From assembly GCA_027489835.1 (NCBI GenBank), contig JAIXZF010000156.1, positions 1 through 13,467 of the forward strand: a stretch of 13,467 nt of DNA, read 5' to 3'. Numbering within the stretch: the first letter of the stretch is position 1; each line of letters starts with the position of its first letter. The notes below the pieces were generated by a model, which was not told the origin of the DNA, did not search any database, and saw nothing but the letters and a program-made list of their open reading frames with translations. This DNA is from Hyphomicrobiales bacterium. GTDB lineage: Bacteria; Pseudomonadota; Alphaproteobacteria; Rhizobiales; Beijerinckiaceae. Below, piece by piece: positions 7,211 to 13,467 of this stretch. Made by a program: the position numbers and the translations under genes.

Positions 7211-8037
7211 GCGAATTGATCGCGGATGCCTCCAAGCGCGCCGGGGAGGACGACATCGAGGCGTCGCGCGCGCCCCTGATCGAGCACCTGATCGAGCTCC
7301 GAGCGCGGCTGATCAAGTCGCTCGTCGCGTTCATCATCCTGTTCTTCATCTGCTTTGCCGGCGCCAAGTACATCTACAACGTCCTGGTGCTGCCCTATGT
7401 CTGGGCGGCCGGCGGCGCCGACAAGGCGAAGCTGATCTACACGGCGCCGCTCGAATACCTTTTCACCCAGATCAAGATCGCGGCCTTCGGCGCGGGCTTC
7501 TTCGCCTTCCCGGTCATCGCGACGCAGATCTACAAATTCGTCGCGCCCGGCCTCTACAAGAACGAGCGCGACGCTTTCCGCCCCTATCTGTTCGCCACCC
7601 CGGTGTTCTTCGTGCTCGGCGCGGCCATGGTCTTCTTCTTCGCCATGCCGGTGCTGATGCGCTTCTCGCTCGGCATGCAGCAGGCCGCGACGATCGATCA
7701 GGCCGGCATCGAGCTTCTGCCCAAGGTCAGCGAATATCTCTCGCTCATCATGACGCTGGTCTTCGCCTTCGGCATCTCCTTCCAGCTGCCCGTGGTGCTC
7801 ACCCTCTTGGGTCAGGCGGGGATCATCGACGCGAAGTTCCTCAAGGAAAAGCGCCGCTACGCGATCGTCTTCGTCTTCGTCGTCGCCGCCGTGCTGACCC
7901 CGCCGGACGTGCTCAGCCAGCTGATGCTCGCCGTGCCGATGCTGCTGCTCTACGAGCTGTCGGTGCATTCGGTCGGCTATGTTGAAAGGAAGCGCGCAGC
8001 TAAACGAGCCGCCGAGGACGCTGCTGCGGCGGAGTGA
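7207..8037 (+). CDS. tatC: Twin-arginine translocase subunit TatC
   Basis: Polytopic inner-membrane protein that recognises the twin-arginine signal peptide, 276 residues. It starts with GTG overlapping the tatB stop (GTGA) behind a strong GGAGG. The conserved cytoplasmic N-terminal motif HLIELR is at 27-32. The periplasmic/cytoplasmic signature FVAPGLYKNER includes Phe111 and Glu120, which align with the E. coli residues Phe94 and Glu103 that contact the signal peptide. Six hydrophobic stretches are visible, the first two near 37-57 and 89-109, and the last within RYAIVFVFVVAAVLTPPDVLSQ and the helix after it. The tail is a charged KRKRAAKRAAED-like segment. A weak hairpin without a T-tract (TCGGC at 8043-8047, GCCGA at 8053-8057) follows the stop. 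Confidence 0.97.
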   Translation: MSELIADASKRAGEDDIEASRAPLIEHLIELRARLIKSLVAFIILFFICFAGAKYIYNVLVLPYVWAAGGADKAKLIYTAPLEYLFTQIKIAAFGAGFFAFPVIATQIYKFVAPGLYKNERDAFRPYLFATPVFFVLGAAMVFFFAMPVLMRFSLGMQQAATIDQAGIELLPKVSEYLSLIMTLVFAFGISFQLPVVLTLLGQAGIIDAKFLKEKRRYAIVFVFVVAAVLTPPDVLSQLMLAVPMLLLYELSVHSVGYVERKRAAKRAAEDAAAAE

Positions 8038-8094
8038 GCCTGTCGGCAGTCCGCCGAGGGGGCTGTCACTGAAAGCATCCGAGGCACCACCGGT

Positions 8095-8190
8095 GTCATC
8101 CCCGGCGCGCCGATAAGCGCGGGAAGGGGATCCACTTTCCACTGCGCCCCATGGATTCCCGTCCTGGCCCGGCGGGCCGCCGGGGATGAC
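8095..8190. repeat. REP-like inverted doublet between tatC and serS
   Basis: Two units of about 40 nt face each other across a 16-nt linker. Unit A (8095-8134) starts GTCATCCCCGGCG and ends GGATCCA. Unit B (8151-8190) read on the minus strand also starts GTCATCCCCGGCG and ends GGGAATCCAT. The outer 12-nt arms 8095-8106 and 8179-8190 are perfect inverted repeats; pairing extends outward to 8090 and 8195 with one G-T pair. The interior is GC-rich and partly palindromic. This organisation resembles the intergenic palindromic repeats common in alphaproteobacterial genomes. It occupies nearly half of the 8038-8264 intergenic region, in which I see no gene and no clear promoter. Confidence 0.7.
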
Positions 8191-8264
8191 ATCGGGAGTG
8201 GGTTCCGAACTGGCGCAGCCCGCCGCTTGCTGCTATCGGCTCGGCGCAAACGGAGCGGCCAGCC

Positions 8265-9557
8265 ATGCATGACATCAAGTGGATTCGCGAGAACGCCGAG
8301 GCGTTCGACCTCGGTTTGCGGAACCGCGGCGCGGAGCCCCTGTCGTCCTCGCTGTTCGAACTCGATGACGCCCGCCGCAAGGCCATCGCCGAGAACCAGG
8401 CCGCGCAGGAGCGGCGCAACGCCCTCTCCAAGGAGATCGGCCAGGCCATGGGCCGCAAGGACTTGGCAGCCGCCGACGCGCTGAAGGCGGAGGTGGCGCG
8501 GCTGAAGGAAGCCGGCCCCGCGCTGGAAGCCGCCGAGCGCGAGGCCGCCGAGGCGCTGCGCAACGCGCTCGCCGCCATCCCCAACATACCGCAGCCGGAC
8601 GTTCCCGTCGGTGCTGACGAGCATGGCAACGTGGTGCGCCACGTCCATGGCGAGAAGCCCGCGCTCTGGGGCGCCGAATCGAACCAGCCGGCCCGCGAGC
8701 ACTGGGAGCTTGGCGAGGCGCTCGGCATGATGGATTTCGAGACGGCGGCGAAGCTGTCGGGCTCGCGCTTCGTGGTGCTCAAGCGCGGCCTCGCCCGCCT
8801 CGAGCGCGCCATCGGCCAGTTCTTCCTCGACACGCACACCACCGAGCACGGCTACACGGAAGTGAACCCGCCGCTGCTGGTGCGGGACGACGCGATGTTC
8901 GGCACGGCACAGCTGCCGAAGTTTAGGGAAGATCAGTTTCTCGCTGGCGAAGAACACTGGCTCATCCCCACCGCCGAGGTCCCGCTCACCAACCTCGTCC
9001 GTGAATCCATCCTCGGCGAGGCCGAGCTGCCGATGCGGCTGACCGCGCTCACGCCCTGCTTCCGCGCCGAGGCCGGCTCGGCCGGGCGCGACACCAAGGG
9101 CATGCTGCGCCAGCACCAGTTCAACAAGGTCGAATTGGTCTCGATCACGACGCCGGACGCCTCGAAGGCCGAGCATGAGCGCATGCTCTCCTGCGCCGAG
9201 GCGGTGCTGAAGAAGCTCGGCCTGCATTTCCGCACCATGACGCTCTGCACCGGCGACATGGGCTTCGCCTCCAGCAAGACCTACGACATCGAGGTTTGGC
9301 TGCCGGGGCAGAAGGCCTATCGCGAAATCTCCTCCTGCTCGAACTGCGGGGATTTCCAGGCCCGGCGCATGGATGCGCGGGTGAGGGGGGCGGACGGCAA
9401 GCCGCAATTCGTGCACACCCTCAACGGCTCGGGCGTCGCGGTCGGCCGCGCGCTGATCGCGGTGATGGAGAACTACCAGAACCCTGACGGCTCGATCACC
9501 GTGCCGGATGCGCTGCAGCCCTACATGGGCGGCGTCACCCGCATCGAGCTCGGTTGA
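8265..9557 (+). CDS. serS: Seryl-tRNA synthetase
   Basis: Class II aminoacyl-tRNA synthetase that charges tRNA-Ser (and tRNA-Sec where present) in the cytoplasm. It is 430 residues, full length for bacterial SerRS. The N-terminal ~110 residues (MHDIKWIRENAEAFD, then Ala/Glu/Lys-rich heptads) form the coiled-coil arm that reads the long variable arm of tRNA-Ser. Class II motif 2 is TPCFRAEAG with Arg267, followed by the SerRS-typical KGMLRQHQFNKVE. Motif 3 is NGSGVAVGRALIAVMEN from 387, with the ATP-binding Arg395. The serine-pocket strand TAEVPLTNLV is also present. GGAG at 8252-8255 precedes ATG 8265 by 9 nt. It lies between two palindromic repeats and is likely a separate unit from tatABC. 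Confidence 0.97.
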   Translation: MHDIKWIRENAEAFDLGLRNRGAEPLSSSLFELDDARRKAIAENQAAQERRNALSKEIGQAMGRKDLAAADALKAEVARLKEAGPALEAAEREAAEALRNALAAIPNIPQPDVPVGADEHGNVVRHVHGEKPALWGAESNQPAREHWELGEALGMMDFETAAKLSGSRFVVLKRGLARLERAIGQFFLDTHTTEHGYTEVNPPLLVRDDAMFGTAQLPKFREDQFLAGEEHWLIPTAEVPLTNLVRESILGEAELPMRLTALTPCFRAEAGSAGRDTKGMLRQHQFNKVELVSITTPDASKAEHERMLSCAEAVLKKLGLHFRTMTLCTGDMGFASSKTYDIEVWLPGQKAYREISSCSNCGDFQARRMDARVRGADGKPQFVHTLNGSGVAVGRALIAVMENYQNPDGSITVPDALQPYMGGVTRIELG

Positions 9558-9571
9558 GCGTTGTCCACCCA

Positions 9572-9606
9572 CACCGTCATTCTGGCTCGAGGCCGGGATG
9601 ACGGTG
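9572..9606. repeat. Palindromic repeat/hairpin after serS
   Basis: A 15-bp inverted repeat (9572-9586 with 9592-9606, two G-T pairs) encloses a TCGAG loop, starting 14 nt after the serS stop. Its core, GTCATTCTGGC facing GCCGGGATGAC, matches the ends of the doublet at 8095-8190, so it is probably another member of the same repeat family. It has no T-tract after it (ACGGTGAAGG follows). It could still slow RNA polymerase or protect the serS message. Confidence 0.65.
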
Positions 9607-9680
9607 AAGGCAGCATTCCGCTTGAGGCGTCGCGCGTCATGGCGTAGCAGGGCCGCAAGCACAGCTGCCTGCAGGTCCCC

Positions 9681-10445
9681 ATGCGCATCCTTGTCACCAA
9701 TGACGACGGCATTCACGCGCCGGGCCTTGCCGTGCTGGAACGCATCGCGCGCAGCCTGTCCGACGATGTCTGGGTGATCGCGCCGGAGACCGATCAGTCC
9801 GGCGTCTCGCATTCGCTGTCGCTCAACGATCCGCTGCGCCTGCGCGAAATCTCGGAGCGCCATTTCGCGGTGAAGGGAACGCCGACCGATTGCGTCATCA
9901 TGGGCCTCAGGCAGGTGATGATTGACCATCGCCCGGACCTCGTGCTCTCCGGCGTCAACCACGGCCAGAACGTCGCGGAGGATGTCACCTACTCGGGCAC
10001 CATCGCCGCCGCGATGGAGGGAACGCTGCTTGGCGTCACCTCGATCGCGCTGAGCCAGGCCTATGGGCCGAAGGGCCGCAACGCCATCAACTGGAGCTGC
10101 GCCGAGAGCCATGCGCCCGGCATCATTCGCCGCCTGCTCGACCAGGGGCTGGACGAGGGCGTGCTCGTCAACGTCAACTTCCCCGATTGCCTGCCTGAAG
10201 AGGTGAAGGGTGTCGCCGTCACGGTGCAGGGCCGCCGCAACCAGGAACTGCTGCGCATCGACCCGCGCGAGGATGGGCGCGGCAAGGCTTATTACTGGAT
10301 CGCCTTCTCGCGCGGCCGCAGCGAGCCGCCGAACGGCACCGACCTCAAGGCACTGCAGGAGATGAAGATCTCCATCACGCCGCTGGAACTCGACCTCACC
10401 CATGAGCCGACGCTTACGAGACTGGCCAGCGCCTTCAATCCATGA
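9681..10445 (+). CDS. surE: 5'/3'-nucleotidase SurE
   Basis: Metal-dependent phosphatase acting on nucleoside monophosphates and, in some species, short polyphosphate; linked to stress survival. It is 254 residues, the normal length. The family signature MRILVTNDDGIHAPG is at the extreme N-terminus, with metal ligands Asp8 and Asp9. DQSGVSHS supplies Ser40 and SGVNHGQN supplies Asn93; VTYSGTIAAAMEG follows as expected. The start at 9681 is fixed by the N-terminal motif even though the upstream CAGG is a poor Shine-Dalgarno. The stop overlaps the pcm start (ATGA), so the two are coupled, as the homologous pair is in many proteobacteria. Confidence 0.97.
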   Translation: MRILVTNDDGIHAPGLAVLERIARSLSDDVWVIAPETDQSGVSHSLSLNDPLRLREISERHFAVKGTPTDCVIMGLRQVMIDHRPDLVLSGVNHGQNVAEDVTYSGTIAAAMEGTLLGVTSIALSQAYGPKGRNAINWSCAESHAPGIIRRLLDQGLDEGVLVNVNFPDCLPEEVKGVAVTVQGRRNQELLRIDPREDGRGKAYYWIAFSRGRSEPPNGTDLKALQEMKISITPLELDLTHEPTLTRLASAFNP

Positions 10446-11125
10446 TGGACAGCGCCTTCAGCGACGACGAGCCTCTGGAGCCGTTGGCTGACGGCGCGAA
10501 AACGCTGCAGTTCCTGCTCACGCTGCGCGCGCAAGGCCTCGTCGACATCGCGGTGCTGAGGGCCATGGAACGCGTCTCGCGCGTGATCTTCGCCCCCGCG
10601 CGCTATGCCGATCTGTCGCGCACGGATGTGTCCATCCCGCTGCCATGCGGGCAGACGATGACGCCGCCCAACATCGTCGCCTCCTTCCTCGGCTCGCTCG
10701 GCGTCGCCGCCGGGCAGCGCATCCTCGAAATCGGCACGGGCTCGGGCTACGTCACGGCGCTGATGACCGAAATGGGCGCGCAGGTCGTCTCGCTGGAGCG
10801 CTTCCGCTCGCTGGCCATCGCCGCCCATGAGCGGCTGATGGGCATCGGCATGCGCGCCGTGGAGTTGCAGCACGCTGACGGGCTGTCGGCGACGCGCCTG
10901 CTCGGCCGCTTCGACCGCATCATCCTCAACGGGGTGGTGGAGACGGTGCCCGAGGGGCTGCTTCAGCGCCTGTCGCCGGGCGGCAGGCTGGTCGGCGCCG
11001 TGCGCGTCGATGGCGTTCCGCGCAAGCTGATCGTCAGCCGCGTGGGCGAAAACGCGGTCGATCATCATCTCGGGCCGGCCGTGCGCCTGACCCCGCTCAG
11101 CCCGGGCGTCGCCGACGCGCTCTGA
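10442..11125 (+). CDS. pcm: Protein-L-isoaspartate O-methyltransferase family protein
   Basis: Class I SAM-dependent methyltransferase of the PIMT family; canonical members methylate isoaspartyl residues to repair aged proteins. It is 227 residues. The upstream region LRAMERVSRVIFAPARYADL and the SAM motif ILEIGTGSGYVTAL (from residue 94) are typical, as is the acidic SAM-ribose contact in VVSLERF. Several positions differ from canonical enzymes such as E. coli Pcm. GQTMTPPNIVA replaces the usual SQP form, HADGL replaces GDGW, and NGVVETVP replaces the AAPPEIP-type loop. Repair activity is therefore not assured. The start overlaps surE by 4 nt. The position surE-pcm-LytM factor supports the family assignment. 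A weak terminator follows at 11159-11186. Confidence 0.85.
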   Translation: MMDSAFSDDEPLEPLADGAKTLQFLLTLRAQGLVDIAVLRAMERVSRVIFAPARYADLSRTDVSIPLPCGQTMTPPNIVASFLGSLGVAAGQRILEIGTGSGYVTALMTEMGAQVVSLERFRSLAIAAHERLMGIGMRAVELQHADGLSATRLLGRFDRIILNGVVETVPEGLLQRLSPGGRLVGAVRVDGVPRKLIVSRVGENAVDHHLGPAVRLTPLSPGVADAL

Positions 11126-11158
11126 GCGCAGCGATCCTGACGAATTGTTCAGGGCAGC

Positions 11159-11186
11159 AACGGTTTCGTAACCTGAATCCGTTTTT
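11159..11186 (+). terminator. Weak intrinsic terminator between pcm and the LytM gene
   Basis: The stem pairs AACGG with CCGTT, then a T-T mismatch, then TTC with GAA, around a GTAACCT loop. It is followed by more T residues up to 11186. The stem is only 8 bp and interrupted, so termination may be partial. A GAATC (GANTC-type) site at 11175-11179 lies in its right arm. Confidence 0.45.
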
Positions 11187-11230
11187 AATCATCGTCATAA
11201 GTTGTGTTGAGTAACCTGCGGTGCGGGCTG

Positions 11231-12913
11231 ATGCGTTTGAAGCGTGATTTCATGTGGACTTCCGCCATTGTCCGGGTCATCGCGGTGAGCGCGGTGGCTG
11301 GCGCGCTCGGCGCCTGCAGCAGCGACGTGGCCCGGTTCTCCGAGAACCCCTTCTCCAATCCCTACAAGACGGCCTCGGGTCCTGGCGTCGACCGCGGCGC
11401 GACAGGCTCCATCAGGTCCGCGCCCGCGACCTCCGACGTGGCCGCTGCCGTGCCATCCGCAGGCCGCGTCTCGTCCCAGCCGCTCGCGGCGCCCACCGTC
11501 ACCGGCTCCATCGCCCCGCGCCCCGCCATGCCGAGCGCGAGCCTTCCCGCCGCCAGCGCTCCTGTTGCAAGCCTGCCGGCCGCGAGCGCGCCCAGCGCCG
11601 TCTCGCTGGCCCGCGCCTCGGCCCGCACCGCCTCCGGCTGGTCGGCCGCCGGCGGCACGCCCGTCACGGTCGCGGCCGGCGAGAGCGCGGCCACGCTGTC
11701 CTCGCGCTATGGCGTGCCGGCTTCGGCCATCATCTCCGCCAACGGCCTCTCCTCCGGCAAGCTCACCCCGGGCTCGCAGGTCATCATCCCGGTGTTCAAC
11801 GCCGGCGGCAGCCCCGCCGCAGCGGCGCCCGCCGCATCGATCGCCCCGCGCGCCGAAGCGCCGATCGACAACACGCCGCCCGTCACGCCGCGGCCGGTCC
11901 AGCCCGCTCCGCGCGCCCAGATGAGCGAGCGCGCCGAGCCGATCCGCGCCCCCGCGCCGAAGCCTGCCGAAGCGCCGAAGCCTGCCGTGCCGGTCCGCAG
12001 CGCCGCTGCTGCTGCGCCGCCCCAGCGCGACACCGCCGCTCCGCGCATGACCCCGCCCGCGCCCATCGCACCGCCGAAGGTCGCCGAGCCGAAGGCCGTG
12101 AACTCCGCCGCGTCCGACGCGGCCCGCGAGAAGGCGAGGGCGCAGGCCGAGGCCGCACGCCTCCGCTCCGAGAGCGTGCGCCAGCAATCCGTGGCCAGCG
12201 TCCGCGCCGAGGCCGAGGCCAAGGCGCGCAAGGCTGCCGAGGCGAAGGCGCAGGCCGAGGCCGAGAAGGCCAGGCTCGCCGAGCTCAAGGCCCAGACCTC
12301 CGCCGAGAAGGCCAAGGCCGCCGAGGCCCGCAAGGCCGCCGAGGCCGAGCGCGCCAAGGCCGCCGAGGCGAAGGCCAAGGCCGAGGCTGACCGCAAGCTC
12401 GCTGCCGAGGCCAAGGCAAGGGCCGAACGGGAGGCGAAGGTCGCCCGCGCAGAGGCCGAGCAGCCGGCCGCCGCGGCGGCCGCGACCCGCGGCATCGATC
12501 CGAACGCCACGGCCAGCATTCCCAAGGACGAGCCGAAGCAGGCCACTGCCGATTTCCGCTGGCCGGCCCGTGGCCGCGTCATCAACGGCTTCTCTGGCCG
12601 CGGCGGCAATGAGGGCATCAACATCGCCGTGCCCGAAGGGACGCCCGTCAAGGCCGCCGGCGACGGCGTGGTGGCCTATTCCGGCAACGAGCTGAAAGGC
12701 TACGGCAACCTCGTGCTGATCCGGCACGAGAACGGCTACGTCTCGGCCTACGCCCACAATGGCGACATCGCCGTGAAGCGCGGCGAGCGCGTCAGCCGCG
12801 GCCAGGTCATCGCCCGCTCGGGGCAGACCGGCAACGTCTCCTCGCCGCAGCTGCACTTCGAGATCCGCAAGGGTTCGAACCCGGTCGATCCGATGCCCTA
12901 TCTCAACAACTGA
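11231..12913 (+). CDS. nlpD: LysM/LytM-domain lipoprotein, NlpD/DipM-type amidase activator
   Basis: Predicted 560-residue envelope protein. The start at ATG 11231 gives a basic n-region (MRLKRDF), a hydrophobic core and a lipobox LGAC with Cys29, so it is probably a lipoprotein. ATG 11252 and GTG 11204 are alternatives. Domains are a Ser/Ala/Pro-rich linker, a LysM domain at about 142-188 (VTVAAGESAATLSSRYGV to VIIPVF), a long Ala/Lys/Glu-rich helix at about 297-411, and a C-terminal M23/LytM domain from about 441. In LytM, Asn460 and Asn464 replace the zinc-binding His and Asp of HxxxD, and Gln540 replaces the first His of HxH. His509 and His542 remain. Such degenerate LytM factors (NlpD, EnvC, DipM) do not cut the wall themselves but activate division amidases. 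The place after surE-pcm matches E. coli nlpD. Catalytic inactivity is inferred from residues. Confidence 0.9.
   Translation: MRLKRDFMWTSAIVRVIAVSAVAGALGACSSDVARFSENPFSNPYKTASGPGVDRGATGSIRSAPATSDVAAAVPSAGRVSSQPLAAPTVTGSIAPRPAMPSASLPAASAPVASLPAASAPSAVSLARASARTASGWSAAGGTPVTVAAGESAATLSSRYGVPASAIISANGLSSGKLTPGSQVIIPVFNAGGSPAAAAPAASIAPRAEAPIDNTPPVTPRPVQPAPRAQMSERAEPIRAPAPKPAEAPKPAVPVRSAAAAAPPQRDTAAPRMTPPAPIAPPKVAEPKAVNSAASDAAREKARAQAEAARLRSESVRQQSVASVRAEAEAKARKAAEAKAQAEAEKARLAELKAQTSAEKAKAAEARKAAEAERAKAAEAKAKAEADRKLAAEAKARAEREAKVARAEAEQPAAAAAATRGIDPNATASIPKDEPKQATADFRWPARGRVINGFSGRGGNEGINIAVPEGTPVKAAGDGVVAYSGNELKGYGNLVLIRHENGYVSAYAHNGDIAVKRGERVSRGQVIARSGQTGNVSSPQLHFEIRKGSNPVDPMPYLNN
12120..12462 (+). 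repeat. Degenerate internal repeats coding the Ala/Lys/Glu helix
   Basis: Within the LytM gene, variants of GCCGAGGCxAAGGC recur many times and code for AEAKA-type units. The protein segment resembles the long helix of TolA and could span part of the periplasm. The DNA repeats are imperfect, so this is low-complexity coding sequence rather than a clean tandem array. Confidence 0.55.
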
Positions 12914-12928
12914 GGCCTTGGGGCCTCA
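12911..12928 (+). terminator. Stem-loop at the LytM-gene stop codon
   Basis: TGAGGCC at 12911-12917, which includes the TGA stop, pairs perfectly with GGCCTCA at 12922-12928 around TTGG. Only CGCTTTCG follows, with no clean T-tract, so it is the first and weaker of two hairpins after the gene. Confidence 0.45.
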
Positions 12929-12969
12929 CGCTTTCGATCAGCCTCGCGAGACCCTTGCGCTGGTCGTCA

Positions 12970-13015
12970 AAGGACGGGACGGTCCCACGAAAGGCCGCTC
13001 CCGTCCTTCGTTTTT
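12970..13015 (+). terminator. Intrinsic terminator of the LytM gene
   Basis: AAGGACGGGA at 12970-12979 and TCCCGTCCTT at 12999-13008 form a perfect 10-bp stem around a 19-nt loop. CG and TTTTT (13011-13015) follow. The last T is also the first base of the complement of the convergent gene's stop codon, so the two genes share this boundary. The minus-strand side lacks an equally good T-run. Confidence 0.75.
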
Positions 13016-13467
13016 CAATCCAGCCGCTTCTCCAGCCGCCCGGCGAGATCGGTGATGAACTGCCAGGCGGTGCGGCCCGAACGAGCGCCGCGCGTCGTCG
13101 CCCATTCCAGCGCCTGCGCCCTGAGCTCGTCCGGCGGCAGCGCCAGCCCGAAATGGGCCGCGTAGCCGCCGACCATGTCGAGATATTCGTCCTGGCTGCA
13201 TTTGTGGAAGCCGAGCCAGAGCCCGAAGCGGTCCGACAGCGAGACCTTTTCCTCCACCGCCTCGCCCGGATTGATCGAGGTCGATCGCTCGTTCTCCATC
13301 ATGTCGCGGGGAAGGAGGTGGCGCCGGTTCGAGGTGGCGTAGAAGGCGACGTTCTCGGGCCGGCCCTCGACGCCGCCGTCCAGCGCCGCCTTCAGCGATT
13401 TGTAGGAGGTGTCGTCCGCGTCGAAGGAAAGATCGTCGCAGAACACGATGAAGCGGTGCGGGTCGGC
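13015..13467 (-). CDS. DUF815-family AAA+ ATPase (partial, continues past window end)
   Basis: C-terminal ~150 residues of a predicted cytoplasmic AAA+ ATPase of the DUF815 family; its cellular role is not established to my knowledge. The frame stays open to the window edge, where it reads ADPHRFIVFCDDLSFD, a Walker B strand with paired Asp. The N-terminal Walker A is therefore outside the window. Next come a sensor 1-like segment ENVAFYATSNRRHLLPRDMM with the polar Asn, the family's acidic loop around NPGEAVEEKVSLSDRFG, and the arginine-finger-like DRFGLWLGF. The C-terminal helices end in ITDLAGRLEKRLD. The gene converges on the LytM gene, with its stop (13015-13017) abutting that gene's terminator. 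Confidence 0.88.
   Translation of the reverse strand, partial: ADPHRFIVFCDDLSFDADDTSYKSLKAALDGGVEGRPENVAFYATSNRRHLLPRDMMENERSTSINPGEAVEEKVSLSDRFGLWLGFHKCSQDEYLDMVGGYAAHFGLALPPDELRAQALEWATTRGARSGRTAWQFITDLAGRLEKRLD

Noticed and set aside
6796..8142. A 448-codon minus-strand open frame across tatB and tatC
   Set aside because: It is antisense to clear Tat subunits, its composition is His/Glu/Asp-rich as expected for antisense of this region, and it has no domain.
8205..8240. Possible serS promoter with CTATCG near 8233
   Set aside because: A -10-like hexamer is present, but the matching -35 position reads CTGGCG. That is too poor a match to call in a GC-rich region.
7977..10403. An 808-codon minus-strand open frame across serS and surE
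   Set aside because: It runs opposite two textbook genes and through both palindromic repeats, with no domain or ribosome site. It is a by-product of high GC.
11195..12856. A 553-codon minus-strand open frame opposite the LytM gene
   Set aside because: The Gly/Leu/Arg-rich repeats are the reverse complement of the AEAKA-coding repeats. The sense strand has a lipobox, LysM and LytM domains.

Overview
The window is a strongly GC-rich stretch of bacterial chromosome whose gene content and order point to an alphaproteobacterium, most likely of the Hyphomicrobiales (Rhizobiales). I cannot fix the genus by eye. It is mostly conserved core genome. I see no phage, integrase, transposase, CRISPR array, rRNA or tRNA gene.

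Layout. (1) The 3' end of argS (1-710, +) is followed by a membrane-anchored SPOR-domain cell-division-type protein (802-2454, +), closed by a clear intrinsic terminator (2482-2504). (2) A tightly packed + strand run follows: nagZ (peptidoglycan recycling), scpA and scpB (condensin subunits), an orphan ABC-transporter ATPase, then tatA-tatB-tatC (twin-arginine protein export). scpA follows nagZ by 16 nt, scpB follows scpA by 7 nt, and tatC overlaps tatB by 4 nt. (3) A 227-nt gap holds an inverted pair of REP-like units. Then come serS, a second palindrome with the same core sequence, surE, and pcm overlapping surE by 4 nt. (4) A weak terminator separates pcm from a LysM/LytM lipoprotein of the NlpD/DipM type, whose zinc site is degenerate. 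A strong terminator follows it. (5) The window ends inside a convergent minus-strand gene for a DUF815 AAA+ ATPase.

How the genes fit together. The SPOR protein and the NlpD/DipM-type factor, which bracket the block, are both septal peptidoglycan proteins. NagZ recycles the muropeptides that wall hydrolysis releases, ScpAB works with SMC on chromosome segregation, and TatABC exports folded proteins, which in some bacteria include the amidases that LytM factors activate. From memory, Caulobacter has a comparable block running from ftsN to dipM. The surE-pcm-nlpD order is also that of E. coli, but rpoS does not follow here.

The most noteworthy items are the orphan ABC ATPase between scpB and tatA, three similar acidic helical motifs in the unusually long cytoplasmic part of the SPOR protein, the catalytically degenerate LytM domain with a long TolA-like helix, the palindromic repeats flanking serS, and a divergent Pcm-like methyltransferase. 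I found no convincing undescribed multi-gene system.
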